Shown one piece after another: positions 9,247 to 17,864 of a stretch of 64,000 nt of DNA. A program made the translations under genes and the position numbers. This DNA comes from Paenibacillus sp. AN1007 (lineage in GTDB: Bacteria; Bacillota; Bacilli; Paenibacillales; Paenibacillaceae): contig NZ_CP159992.1 in the NCBI RefSeq assembly GCF_040702995.1, positions 3,683,501 to 3,747,500 of the forward strand, read 5' to 3'. How positions within the stretch are numbered: position 1 is the stretch's first letter; each line of letters begins with the position of its first letter. The notes under the pieces are model-generated. The model had not been told where the DNA came from, made no database searches, and saw only the letters and a program-made list of their open reading frames with translations.

Positions 9247-9290
9247 ATTCAGCACGATCTAATGTACATAGAAGAAACAAATGTGCTGAA
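9247..9290. repeat. 8-base inverted repeat after the FhuF-like gene
   Basis: TTCAGCAC and GTGCTGAA are perfect arms around a loop of about 28 bases. They lie 14 bases beyond the stop of the FhuF-like gene. No T run follows, so it is not a standard terminator. The rest of 9030-9303 shows no clear gene or Fur box. Confidence 0.4.
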
Positions 9291-9303
9291 CCACTGATCT
9301 GTA

Positions 9304-10149
9304 CTATTTCAGCAGCATACGCAGTCGCTCTGCTGTATCCAGCTTTGGACAACTGCTGCAGTAACCATGGGCAGCGCTGTCCCCCTTACCAACCTGATAA
9401 GCTAAACAGCAGTACGGACGAATTAGAAACGTCGGTCCCTGCCACTCCGGATGTTCAAAACACTGGAGCCGAGCAGCAAAAGAATTTTCTTTCGTCGGAG
9501 CCAGCCATACGCCTGCATCATGGTGTATGAGAGCTAATCGCTCATCCGTTTTCCATATGGCTTGATCTCCGGTCATTCGTAAAATCAGCTGCTGCACATT
9601 ATGGGCGACCAATGCATTCATTACCCTGATGTTTGCACCCGTGGCCGCAGCAGCAGATTGGAAAATCCGGATCAAATGCTGCTGCAAACGGTCTCGAATC
9701 CAACGGATCTCTGTGCTGCGCTGCACTAAAAAATGACCAGATGAGCCCATGTCCCCCCCACTCTTCAGTTCCAAACCCGGATGCAGCCTTCTCTCCACGC
9801 GGGTCTCATAGCGCATACCGCCTGTGCCGTTTAATTCAAATCGGATGACATCCTCTCCGGTGTTCAGGAGAGTATCATACAGACTGCAGGCCGAAATTAC
9901 AGCCATTACCCAGACGGAATATCGTTTGGCGAAAAGGGTGCCTACAGCGATACTTCCGGCCCCTCCAAGCTCCAGTCCTTGTTGTCTCGCTTGTTCACTC
10001 AAGATCAGGTCTCTCTTCTCCTCGTGCAGCAGATCACTTACACTGAAAGCATATTCCGAAGCTTCATCTGCTTCTATAATGCTCGTTACGAAAAAAGATT
10101 CCAGTACGGCCAGCATCTCTGAACGCTCTTTCCCTGAATAATGAGTCAT
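9304..10149 (-). CDS. FhuF-like ferric siderophore reductase
   Basis: This 281-residue protein ends with the cysteine pattern of FhuF-type proteins: a CC pair (RPYCCLAYQ) followed 15 residues later by CSSC. This pattern binds an unusual 2Fe-2S cluster that reduces siderophore-bound Fe(III) in the cytoplasm. The FhuF of E. coli has a shorter spacing between the pairs (10 residues), so this is a variant. The body of the protein has little else that is diagnostic. Its ATG directly follows the stop codon of the siderophore-binding lipoprotein gene with no gap, which makes an operon very likely and supports the iron-release role. Confidence 0.8.
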   Translation of the reverse strand: MTHYSGKERSEMLAVLESFFVTSIIEADEASEYAFSVSDLLHEEKRDLILSEQARQQGLELGGAGSIAVGTLFAKRYSVWVMAVISACSLYDTLLNTGEDVIRFELNGTGGMRYETRVERRLHPGLELKSGGDMGSSGHFLVQRSTEIRWIRDRLQQHLIRIFQSAAAATGANIRVMNALVAHNVQQLILRMTGDQAIWKTDERLALIHHDAGVWLAPTKENSFAARLQCFEHPEWQGPTFLIRPYCCLAYQVGKGDSAAHGYCSSCPKLDTAERLRMLLK

Positions 10150-11133
10150 CTATTGAATCATACCTTTAATTTCACGGATGATTTCGGTTCGTCCGATGGC
10201 TCCCCATCCTTTAAACAGCCAGAAGGAATCTGTCTGATAAACCTGATTTGTCCGAACTGCCGGGACATTTTTCCAAAGGGAGCTATCATGCATTTTGCTT
10301 AAATAATCCTGGGCGTTGGGGTCCACTTCAAGCACAATAAAATCCGCATCAATATCGGATATTTTTTCCATAGACAAATCTTCACGTTGTTCCGCAGGTG
10401 TCACGGCAGCAGGTACAAAGCCAAGATCATGATATAAAAGTGTATTGGTTGGATGGCCTTTTTCGGCATAAATCTGCAGATTCTTCTCCCTCACTCGCAG
10501 GTAAGCCAGTTTTTTCTGATTCAGCTGTTCCATTTTTGCTTTGAGTTGATCTGCCTGCTTCTCTACTTCGGCAATCTTTTCCTTAGCCAGCTCTACCTTG
10601 TTATACATCCCGGCAATGGTCAGTAAATCCCGAGTCCAATATGTCGTACCGTCTTCATACTCCATCCAATCTGTACCCAATACAATAGTCGGGGCGATTT
10701 TCTCCAACTGGTCATATGAATTTTCGGCTGTTCGACTCTCAATAACGATGACATCCGGATCAATCTGAACAATCGCTTCTAGGTTAGGACTATCTGCCGA
10801 GCCTACCGTTGGAACACCCTGCAGCTGATCTGCAAGATAAGGCAGGTAATCTCCGCCATAACGAACCTCTACATTAACACCTGCAGGTTTCTCCCCGATG
10901 GTAAGCATATGATCGATATAAGCGGCAGATAACACAACCATTCGCTCAATTTTTTGCGGCAAAACCGCAGTCCCTTTTAGATGCTTTACCGTCTGCACTT
11001 CTTTTTCTTCTACTGCGGTGTTTTGTTTCACAGAGGTGCCATTTGCTGATTCTGTCGTAGTCCTGCCGCATGCCGCCAGAACAAGCATGAACAGGAACAA
11101 CAGGACCATATAAGCTGTTTTCTTTCTTATCAT
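10150..11133 (-). CDS. Iron-siderophore ABC transporter binding lipoprotein
   Basis: This 327-residue protein has a lipoprotein signal peptide with lipobox LAAC (Cys22). The class III periplasmic-binding fold follows: two lobes joined by a long charged helix (about 185-215), as in FeuA, YclQ and FecB types. The N-lobe has the ERMVVLS segment and IDPDVIVIE, both typical of this family. It would capture a ferric siderophore at the membrane and pass it to an ABC permease. No permease or ATPase gene lies nearby, so it probably works with one encoded elsewhere. A Fur box lies 30-44 bases upstream of the start, so iron repression is expected. Confidence 0.9.
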   Translation of the reverse strand: MIRKKTAYMVLLFLFMLVLAACGRTTTESANGTSVKQNTAVEEKEVQTVKHLKGTAVLPQKIERMVVLSAAYIDHMLTIGEKPAGVNVEVRYGGDYLPYLADQLQGVPTVGSADSPNLEAIVQIDPDVIVIESRTAENSYDQLEKIAPTIVLGTDWMEYEDGTTYWTRDLLTIAGMYNKVELAKEKIAEVEKQADQLKAKMEQLNQKKLAYLRVREKNLQIYAEKGHPTNTLLYHDLGFVPAAVTPAEQREDLSMEKISDIDADFIVLEVDPNAQDYLSKMHDSSLWKNVPAVRTNQVYQTDSFWLFKGWGAIGRTEIIREIKGMIQ

Positions 11134-11162
11134 TTATCGTCATTCTCCTTTTCACTTAATAA

Positions 11163-11177
11163 TAATAATCATTATCA
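11163..11177 (-). promoter_or_regulatory. Fur box upstream of the siderophore-binding protein operon
   Basis: On the minus strand this reads TGATAATGATTATTA, matching the 7-1-7 Fur consensus TGATAATnATTATCA at all but one informative position. The flanks (ATAA/TTAT repeats) extend the match. Confidence 0.85.
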
Positions 11178-11240
11178 TTATGGTAGAAAAAAAGGAACGA
11201 GCTTTCCATGGATCATTTCACTCTCTTTCCTTGTAAAATA

Positions 11241-12845
11241 TCAACGTACACGAACGCCAAGTTGATCTGCTGCATAACGCATCGCCATTAAACGCCCGGT
11301 TGGGCCTAACGTTCTAAAGAAAATATCTCCTGCATTATAAATATGCCCTTCCTGCACAGCCTTAGATGACAACCACCCTGCTGAATGCTGCAGTCGCTCG
11401 AATTGAATGCGTGCTTCTTCCGTCGGGTCCACCATAATAAAAACATGATCCACATTGAACAGCTGTACGTTGTCGTTGTTCATCTCTACCGCCCACTGCT
11501 CTTTCGGGTAATGCTCAGGCATCTGAAATCCCAAATCTTCATACAGCAGTGCACCAGTCTGGTTATGGAGACCGTACATTCGGCAAAACCCGGAGGACAC
11601 CCGGATAAACATGGCCGTCTGCTTCCCCCATTTGGATTGAATGCCTGCTTGAAGAATCCGGCTTAATTCCGCATGCTGTTCAATCCAGCGGACAGCGTGT
11701 TCACTGCGGCCCATGATGTCAGCCATATACAGCAGACTGTCTCCAACTTGGTTGCTGTGTTTAAGAACAGCTGTTGGAGCAATATGATGCATCCATTCAT
11801 TCGGCTGCATCCGGTCACTCGTTATGATCAGATCTGGCTGCAATCTCTTCAGCTTGTCATAGTTTTGACCGAAACTGTCCAGAATAAGGACTTGCGAATA
11901 ATCGGCTGCGCCTGCAGTCATACGGATAGGATGAGCCACTCTCTGAACATAAGATAAAGCAGATACAGGCTTTAACCCCAGTGTTGCAACAACATCATCC
12001 AGCCCATAGTACAGAGCTGCAATACGGCTGACTTTATTCTTCATATACAATGTAGGAGCAACACCTTCATTTTTCTTAAACACCCTGCTGAAGTAGTGCT
12101 CGTCCCTGTACCCAACCTGCTCCGCAATTCTCTTGATTTTGTCTGTAGAAAACAAAAGCTGTTTGGCCTTCGCCATCCGCTGCTGCAAAATATAATCCAT
12201 CGGTGTCATTTCGAATTGTCGTTTGAACGTTCTTATAAAGTGATTCACACTAAGTCCCGCCAGGCGGGCCATCTCTTCGATTCGAATTTCCTTCATATAA
12301 TGCTGTGTCATATAATCCACTGCCAAATCTATGCCAGCTTGAGGTTTGGAAGCCTGTCTCACACAGGTCAGCAAGCGAATCAGCAGCTGATGTAAAAGAT
12401 ACTTCCTGTCCAGATTGCCGGATTCCGCTGCAGCATAATTTTTATAGAAGAATCGATCCATCATTTCCCGAAGTTCACGAGTATTCGAAGAAAATTGGAG
12501 CCTGCCTGTAACAGGAAAATCAAAACCTTTCGCCTGCCAAACATTACGTATTCGAACAAGCTCCACACCGGAAAATAAAATGATCTGATATCGAAGAGGG
12601 CCGTCCATATTCACCTGTAATTCCACATGCATGCCTGGGCTCAGCATAAACCAATCGTCAGGGGACAGCGTATGCATAACGTTATCGATGGTTAAAGTCC
12701 CTGTACCACGCATTACTCGACATAGGGCGAATCTTTTCCATACCCTGTATTGGACTTCCCCTGAAATGCCATCGTAATCGCAGATGTGCACAGAAGAAAG
12801 GTACAGCTGTTCCAGTCTTTTAATCCATTCATTACTTCTTCCCAT
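11241..12845 (-). CDS. AraC-family regulator fused to a siderophore-binding domain
   Basis: This 534-residue protein has an N-terminal cupin-like part (about 1-150). A double helix-turn-helix AraC domain follows (about 165-265), with IRIEEMARLAGLSVNHF and IKRIAEQVGYRDEHYFSRVF. The C-terminal part (about 270-530) resembles the ferric-siderophore binding-protein fold. This is the layout of B. subtilis Btr, which activates siderophore uptake genes when it binds the siderophore. It lies next to the binding lipoprotein and FhuF-like genes in the same direction and probably activates them. Its own start is preceded by AAAGGGAG and a Fur-like box at 12953-12967, so it is likely iron-repressed. Confidence 0.88.
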   Translation of the reverse strand: MGRSNEWIKRLEQLYLSSVHICDYDGISGEVQYRVWKRFALCRVMRGTGTLTIDNVMHTLSPDDWFMLSPGMHVELQVNMDGPLRYQIILFSGVELVRIRNVWQAKGFDFPVTGRLQFSSNTRELREMMDRFFYKNYAAAESGNLDRKYLLHQLLIRLLTCVRQASKPQAGIDLAVDYMTQHYMKEIRIEEMARLAGLSVNHFIRTFKRQFEMTPMDYILQQRMAKAKQLLFSTDKIKRIAEQVGYRDEHYFSRVFKKNEGVAPTLYMKNKVSRIAALYYGLDDVVATLGLKPVSALSYVQRVAHPIRMTAGAADYSQVLILDSFGQNYDKLKRLQPDLIITSDRMQPNEWMHHIAPTAVLKHSNQVGDSLLYMADIMGRSEHAVRWIEQHAELSRILQAGIQSKWGKQTAMFIRVSSGFCRMYGLHNQTGALLYEDLGFQMPEHYPKEQWAVEMNNDNVQLFNVDHVFIMVDPTEEARIQFERLQHSAGWLSSKAVQEGHIYNAGDIFFRTLGPTGRLMAMRYAADQLGVRVR

Positions 12846-12952
12846 AGTAACTCCCTTTCCTTAGCCGTAAGCCCTAATTCTCACCAATATAACAACTGCC
12901 TTGTACAGTTAATGGGATTCTGATGCATTTTTGATTTTTATTATAGATTAAA

Positions 12953-12967
12953 TGATAATAATTCTCA
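12953..12967. promoter_or_regulatory. Fur-like box upstream of the AraC regulator
   Basis: TGATAATAATTCTCA matches the Fur 7-1-7 pattern with one mismatch. It lies about 108 bases before the regulator's start codon. Confidence 0.7.
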
Positions 12968-13088
12968 ATTAAATACTAACCGAGTTAAATCCCCCCTCTA
13001 CGGATAACCTATAATAATAAGCACTTCATCAAAATTACTTCGTGATCAGGACATGCAAAAAAAAGATTTGTTACTTTCTGTCATCCTG

Positions 13089-13117
13089 TTGCATTATCAT
13101 AAACAGCATGTTATATT
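13089..13117 (+). promoter_or_regulatory. Sigma-A promoter of the MarR-nitroreductase genes
   Basis: TTGCAT and TATATT are separated by 17 bases. The predicted start site falls at about 13124, right at the first of the three tandem palindromes. Confidence 0.7.
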
Positions 13118-13124
13118 AATTGAG

Positions 13125-13169
13125 CCATCAATGATTGAGGCATCAAATATTGATCCATCAACGATTGAG
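13125..13169 (+). repeat. Three tandem 15-base palindromic repeats, probable operator
   Basis: Units begin at 13125, 13140 and 13155 and each contains ATCAAnnATTGA, a short palindrome (TCAATGATTGA in the first). The 15-base period and the place just downstream of the promoter suggest a regulator, possibly the MarR protein encoded next, binding several dimers. Confidence 0.7.
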
Positions 13170-13271
13170 AGCAGCCACAAAATCATGAGGCAATGGCATT
13201 GTATACTGGCAACTTTAATTATTTGTTAACATACGCCGTTGTTGATTCAGATTCACCCGGGAGGTCTAGTC

Positions 13272-13691
13272 ATGACACGTATGGTTTCCAAAGAAGAGCA
13301 GATCATCAATCTGCTGAACATGCTGGGGAACAGAATCAGTCCCAAGTTTGAACGCTGTACCGGGATCAGTTCCTCTCGCTTTGAGATTCTGCATGAGCTG
13401 GATCAGGTTGACGAGATCAATCAGTCCATGCTTCAGAAAATCATTAATATCGACAGTGCTGCAATTACCCGCCACCTGAAACAGCTTGAAGCTGACCAGA
13501 TGGTTACGAGACGCAAAAATCCCGAGGATAATCGGGTGACCTTTGTTCGTCTGACGGATCATGGGCGGAAACAGATCGAAGGATATAAAGCGGAGAAAAC
13601 GAATTATATCCATCAGATTCTGGACGGTTTCAGTGAAGATGAGATTCATGCGCTCGCCGATTTCTTGGAACGTATGCAAAACAATTTTTAA
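13272..13691 (+). CDS. MarR-family transcription regulator
   Basis: This 139-residue winged-helix regulator has ISSSRFEILHEL before the recognition region, DSAAITRHLKQLEADQMVTR as the helix-turn-helix, and NPEDNRVTFVRLTDHG as the wing (D-x-R motif). MarR proteins usually repress the adjacent genes and are released by phenolic ligands or thiol oxidation; one Cys (residue 36, in ERCTG) is present. The ATG at 13272 is 7 bases from GGGAGG; the open frame upstream has no ribosome site. It is followed 24 bases later by a nitroreductase gene, so it probably regulates that gene and itself through the repeats upstream. Confidence 0.9.
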   Translation: MTRMVSKEEQIINLLNMLGNRISPKFERCTGISSSRFEILHELDQVDEINQSMLQKIINIDSAAITRHLKQLEADQMVTRRKNPEDNRVTFVRLTDHGRKQIEGYKAEKTNYIHQILDGFSEDEIHALADFLERMQNNF

Positions 13692-13715
13692 ACCATATAT
13701 AGAGGAGAGATTTCC

Positions 13716-14366
13716 ATGACTACAACACAAAGCAAATTCCAAAAAACAAATGATTTTAACGAAATTACTTACGGTCGTCGTTCGGTTAAATTGTATGATG
13801 CTGATGTAAAAATCAGTCGTGAAGAAATGACTGAAATTCTGGCAGAAGCTTCCCGCGCTCCATCTTCTGTGAATATGCAGCCTTGGCGTTTCCTGGTTGT
13901 AGATACACCTGAAGGCAAAGAAAAGCTCGCACCTCTTGCACGCTTCAACCAAAATCAAGTGCTGACTTCTGCCGCGGTGATTGGTGTATTCATCGACATG
14001 AACAATGGCGAGTACCTGGAAGAAATTTTTGGTAAAGCAGTCGAGCATGGATTTATGCCTAAAGAAGTTGCAGAGCAGCAGGTAAAAGTGGTTAAACCTT
14101 ATTACGACAATATGCCTGCTTCCGATCTGCGTGATGTCAACCTGATTGACGCTGGACTGGTATCCATGCAGTTAATGCTTGCTGCTCGTGCTCACGGGTA
14201 TGATACCAACCCGATTGGCGGTTACGAAAAAGCTCAAATCGCTGAAACGTTCGGTATGGACAAAGATCGTTATCAACCCGTTATGCTGATCTCGATCGGT
14301 AAATCCGCTAAAGAAGGACACCCGTCATACCGTCTGCCGGTTGATACCATTACTACTTGGGCTTAA
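13716..14366 (+). CDS. Nitroreductase-family flavoprotein
   Basis: This 216-residue FMN-dependent reductase has the family start RRSVKLYDADVKISREEM, the FMN-binding SRAPSSVNMQPWRFLVV segment (residues 46-62), and the C-terminal MLAARAHGYDTNPIGG segment. Members reduce quinones, nitro compounds and other electrophiles with NAD(P)H. AGAGGAGAGA precedes the ATG. Its place behind a MarR gene resembles electrophile- and quinone-response operons such as those of MhqR or HypR in Bacillus. The exact substrate is not shown by the sequence. Confidence 0.9.
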   Translation: MTTTQSKFQKTNDFNEITYGRRSVKLYDADVKISREEMTEILAEASRAPSSVNMQPWRFLVVDTPEGKEKLAPLARFNQNQVLTSAAVIGVFIDMNNGEYLEEIFGKAVEHGFMPKEVAEQQVKVVKPYYDNMPASDLRDVNLIDAGLVSMQLMLAARAHGYDTNPIGGYEKAQIAETFGMDKDRYQPVMLISIGKSAKEGHPSYRLPVDTITTWA

Positions 14367-14456
14367 GTATAAAAGGTTAGGTTATACCGTTATAAATATC
14401 AGACATCACATGTGTCATTTTCACACCCACTACTTACAAACACGGAGGTTTTCACT

Positions 14457-14753
14457 ATGATTATCATTCATGCTCATCTGCAAGTACAAGCCGCTCAAGA
14501 AGAAGCTTTTTTGGCTGCTGCCAAAGAATTGATTGCAGCTACACGTGAGGAAGAAGGCAACATCAGCTATGATCTCGTGAAAAGCACAGAACGTGAGCAA
14601 AGCTACACGATGATCGAGCTGTGGAAAGACGAAGCAGCAACGGCTGCTCACAACTCAAGTGCTCATTTCCAAGCGTTTGTTCAACAGGCTGCAGCATTCA
14701 TGGCTGCTCCGATGAACGTTGAAGTTTTCGCTGGAGAAGCTGTTAAACAATAA
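14457..14753 (+). CDS. ABM-domain mono-oxygenase (YgiN-like)
   Basis: This 98-residue antibiotic-biosynthesis-monooxygenase-type protein starts MIIIHAHLQV and has the EEGNISYDLVKS and YTMIELWKDEAATAAHNSS segments typical of the ferredoxin-like dimeric fold. Relatives include quinol mono-oxygenase YgiN and related small enzymes of electrophile stress. The ATG at 14457 follows GGAGG by eight bases. It lies 90 bases after the nitroreductase and ends at a terminator, so the MarR, nitroreductase and this gene probably form one transcription unit or two closely linked ones. Confidence 0.87.
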   Translation: MIIIHAHLQVQAAQEEAFLAAAKELIAATREEEGNISYDLVKSTEREQSYTMIELWKDEAATAAHNSSAHFQAFVQQAAAFMAAPMNVEVFAGEAVKQ

Positions 14754-14785
14754 CAGCAGCAAGGATTCAATATCCAAAAAGAGCC

Positions 14786-14830
14786 GTTCGGGGATCATCT
14801 CAAGATGATTCTCGAACTTTTTTTCGTTTC
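14786..14830 (+). terminator. Terminator after the ABM gene
   Basis: GTTCGGGGATCATCT pairs with AGATGATTCTCGAAC with two mismatches and is followed by a run of T. Confidence 0.85.
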
Positions 14831-14897
14831 CCTTGGTCAGATTGAAAGTGGTACAATGGTGAGGCTGCATACATAATACGTTTGGAGGTATACGCTG

Positions 14898-16298
14898 ATG
14901 AATATGAAAAAAGGATTGTTTTCAGGTTTCCTGGCTCTCGCCTTAACTTCCTCTCTTCTCGTCTCCACTAATGTAAGCGCAAACAATTATGCCGAAAGTC
15001 GCTCTCCTCTCTCCTATTCCCTCGTAACTAAAGGTTATGATTGGGGCCCGGGAGTGTACAAGATCATTTTAGACACAGGCACAGCCATTCAAGGAGATAC
15101 CCTTAACAAAGACTCGTTTAAAGTTCTTGCTGAACGAAGTTATCCTGCGATTCATATGCAAACGCAGCAAAAGTATAGTGGATCAGACAGCAGCAGCAGG
15201 ACCATTGAAGATGCTTACCTCTCAGACAAAGATGGCCATAGAAGTTCCAAGCCCACGGGTCAGTATATTACGCTCGAGATGAGAGTGCATCCTGATTTGG
15301 TCACAGCGAGCCCATTTACATTTGATCTTCAAACGTTCACCAACCGTTATGCAGACCTGCAGTATACTATTATTCAGCAAAAATCACTTCAGGATCATAC
15401 AGGCAGCAGCGTTGACCATTTAACTACACGACCAGACACGCCGCATACCGTTATCGAACAAGGTGTAGATATGCTTGATACATCTGGTAAATTCAGCTAC
15501 AAGGACCCCAAGTTTGGTCAGATCCATCTGACCTATGCCTCTTATTTGCCCGAAACCAGCAAGAAAAAACCGCTGATCATCTGGCTGCATGGTGCCGGTG
15601 AAGGGGGAACCGATCCAAGGATTGCCCTGCTGGGTAATAAAGTAACGGCCTTGGCCGATAAATCCATTCAGAACTATTTCGGTGATGCTGCTGTATTGGT
15701 TCCGCAGACACCAACATTCTGGATGAACGACGGAACCGGACAGTATACCAAAGACGGAAAAAGTATGTATACCCAGTCTTTAACCGCATTGATCAAACAG
15801 TATGTAAAGCAGTATTCATCTGATATTGATACGGACCGCATTTACATCGGAGGCTGCTCTAATGGCGGATTTATGACCCTGAACATGCTGCTCGCGAATC
15901 CGGATTATTTCGCAGCCGCATATCCTTCCGCAGAAGCATACGAGGATTCCTTGTTATCCAAACAGGATATCGCCAAGCTGAAGAATATCCCCATCTGGTT
16001 CACAGCTGCAGGGGCTGATCAGACGGTAGATACCTCCAGAACTTCAACAGCTACCTACAAACGATTGATTGCGGCAGGAGCCAAAAATGTTCATTATTCC
16101 TATTTCGATAAGGTGTTGGATATGAGCGGTCTATATACCAAAGGGAACGGTGATCATGCTCCATACGAATACAATGGGCACTGGTCCTGGATTCCGGTTC
16201 TAAATAATGACATTTCCAAAGACTTCAACGGTAAACCTGTGAAAATCAAGGGGAAAGCCGTAACGCTTATGGAGTGGCTCGCGAACCAAAAGAAATAA
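14898..16298 (+). CDS. Secreted PHB-depolymerase-like esterase
   Basis: This 466-residue protein has a Sec signal peptide (about 1-28, ending VSA before NN). An Ig-like N-terminal domain follows (about 35-170), as in the Ig-fused esterases of this type. The alpha/beta-hydrolase domain (about 185-466) has the oxyanion segment IIWLHGAGEGG and the nucleophile elbow GGCSNGG (Ser near residue 319). A probable catalytic His follows in GDHAPYEYNGHWSW. It would hydrolyse esters outside the cell; the substrate is unknown. TTTGGAGG precedes the ATG. The gene is monocistronic and ends at a terminator. Confidence 0.87.
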   Translation: MNMKKGLFSGFLALALTSSLLVSTNVSANNYAESRSPLSYSLVTKGYDWGPGVYKIILDTGTAIQGDTLNKDSFKVLAERSYPAIHMQTQQKYSGSDSSSRTIEDAYLSDKDGHRSSKPTGQYITLEMRVHPDLVTASPFTFDLQTFTNRYADLQYTIIQQKSLQDHTGSSVDHLTTRPDTPHTVIEQGVDMLDTSGKFSYKDPKFGQIHLTYASYLPETSKKKPLIIWLHGAGEGGTDPRIALLGNKVTALADKSIQNYFGDAAVLVPQTPTFWMNDGTGQYTKDGKSMYTQSLTALIKQYVKQYSSDIDTDRIYIGGCSNGGFMTLNMLLANPDYFAAAYPSAEAYEDSLLSKQDIAKLKNIPIWFTAAGADQTVDTSRTSTATYKRLIAAGAKNVHYSYFDKVLDMSGLYTKGNGDHAPYEYNGHWSWIPVLNNDISKDFNGKPVKIKGKAVTLMEWLANQKK

Positions 16299-16318
16299 TT
16301 TATAGGGAGAGTCAGTCC

Positions 16319-16346
16319 GGGAGCCGCAGTTAGCGGCTCCTTTTCT
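16319..16346 (+). terminator. Terminator after the secreted esterase
   Basis: GGAGCCGC and GCGGCTCC form a perfect stem with a five-base loop, followed by TTTTCT. Confidence 0.85.
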
Positions 16347-16384
16347 ATGAATTCCATTTTTCAACTGCATCATTTTCATGCATC

Positions 16385-17755
16385 TTATTTCAGACCGCGT
16401 GCCGGCGGAATGCTCTGCGGATTGTTAAACACGTTTTGGGGATCGTACTTCGCTTTGACTCTGCGTAATCTGGCGTAGTTTGCCCCGTAATATACAGGTC
16501 CTGAACGTTTAATCCCTTGATCCGGTACGTTAATGTATGACCCAACAATATAAGGTTGTAATTTTTTGCGGGTGTTACGCACGATCGCTATATTTTTAGC
16601 GGCCTGAGACGGTTTGGTCCATGAGCTGTTCCATTCGACGTAGAACTTCGCTTTGCGCCAGTAAAATGCGGTTGACTTAGGAGATTTACGGCTGACGGCA
16701 CCACCCCAGTTCAGGAAAAAGAATCCGGCAGTCTCTCCTTCTACATGTTCCAGAAACTCTCGCATGGATTTGATTGCCTGATCCGGGAACGTTTTTCGGC
16801 CAAAGCCAGAGGAGAACTGGTTGCTGTATCTTTGGGTCAGCACGGGGTCAGGAGGCAGCAGAAACGTAACGGCTTCCGTGTACGGGACGGAGCGGATGAT
16901 CGTCTGTGAAGGTGTTCCCGTACTCGTGAGCGGCCTTAACAGCCGGAGCGCTTCTGTTTTGGACCCCAGAAAAAGTCCTTCCATGCTTACATTGCCGCCC
17001 TTTTTAGGCCCAATGGACAGTTCGCTCCCCAGACGGGTATCCACTGATGGAGCCCATTTTTGCCACACTTTCAGCACCTTCTCGAATTGAGCCCATGGCC
17101 ACGTAATCCGATATACCGTCGCTCTCGCTGGCGCACGACGAACTTTGAATTTGTAGCGGGTATACACGCCAAAGTTACCTCCGCCCCCGCCCTGCGATGC
17201 CCAGAAGAGATCTGCGCTGCTTTTTTTGCTCGCACGAATGATCTTTCCGTTCGCATCGACCATCTCAAATTCCAGCAGATTATCACTGATCAAACCAATG
17301 GTCCGCTGAAGTGGTCCGATGCCGCCTCCTAGAGTAATACCTCCTATTCCAACCGTAGGGCTGTCACCAAATGGCGCGATAAATCCCTGACGTGCAAGTG
17401 TATGCGCAATTCTCCCCACCCGGTTCCCTGCCCCAACAACTACCGTGCCTGCTGCTTTGTTGAGCTTGATGGTGTTCAGATCACTTACATCAATGACGAT
17501 ACCCCCGTTCACCTGTGACAGGTTAACCTCAAGCGCGTGTCTCCCGCTTCGCGGCCGGATCGGTACATTGTTTTCACGAGCCCATTTGATGGCATTGGAG
17601 ACATCCTTCGTTTTTTGAGCAAAAACGAAAACTTTTGGATACCTGTCGGTATGAGGGTCCCAGTTTTTACGTGCCGCTTCATAGCCCGGGTCTCCTTTAA
17701 AGATTACACGTCCGGTAAGTTTGGTCGTTTGTTTTGGTTTAGTTTTTGTTGTCAC
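16385..17755 (-). CDS. FAD-linked oxidase of the berberine-bridge-enzyme type
   Basis: This is a flavin oxidase of about 456 residues. The PCMH FAD-binding half has IRPRSGRHALEV, whose His is the expected covalent FAD anchor. The C-terminal BBE motif is YYGANYARLRRVKAKYDPQNVF. In bicovalent members a Cys before TVG also binds FAD; here the segment reads FGDSPTVGIGG, so the Cys is missing and only one bond is likely. Substrates of the family range from sugars to alkaloids. No signal peptide is present. An ATG at 17773 has no ribosome site, while the GTG at 17755 lies eight bases from AGGGAG, so the GTG is preferred. It appears monocistronic. Confidence 0.85.
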   Translation of the reverse strand: MTTKTKPKQTTKLTGRVIFKGDPGYEAARKNWDPHTDRYPKVFVFAQKTKDVSNAIKWARENNVPIRPRSGRHALEVNLSQVNGGIVIDVSDLNTIKLNKAAGTVVVGAGNRVGRIAHTLARQGFIAPFGDSPTVGIGGITLGGGIGPLQRTIGLISDNLLEFEMVDANGKIIRASKKSSADLFWASQGGGGGNFGVYTRYKFKVRRAPARATVYRITWPWAQFEKVLKVWQKWAPSVDTRLGSELSIGPKKGGNVSMEGLFLGSKTEALRLLRPLTSTGTPSQTIIRSVPYTEAVTFLLPPDPVLTQRYSNQFSSGFGRKTFPDQAIKSMREFLEHVEGETAGFFFLNWGGAVSRKSPKSTAFYWRKAKFYVEWNSSWTKPSQAAKNIAIVRNTRKKLQPYIVGSYINVPDQGIKRSGPVYYGANYARLRRVKAKYDPQNVFNNPQSIPPARGLK

Positions 17756-17864
17756 ACGTCCCACTCCCTGCATTATGGATGGTTTTACAGCTCTTTTGCA
17801 TTAGGCATTGTATACTGTATGACCGACATGCGCGGAGGGAATGGGCTGTAGGCTGTCCGGTAAG

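Larger units (their letters stand above)
12846..13271. other. Divergent intergenic region with regulatory sites
   Basis: The 426 bases between the AraC regulator and the MarR gene hold no convincing gene. They contain the Fur box on the left, and a strong promoter with three tandem palindromes on the right, each listed separately. Confidence 0.7.

Noticed and set aside
13125..13169. Tandem repeats as a CRISPR array
   Set aside because: There are only three adjacent 15-base units with no spacers, and no cas genes are nearby.
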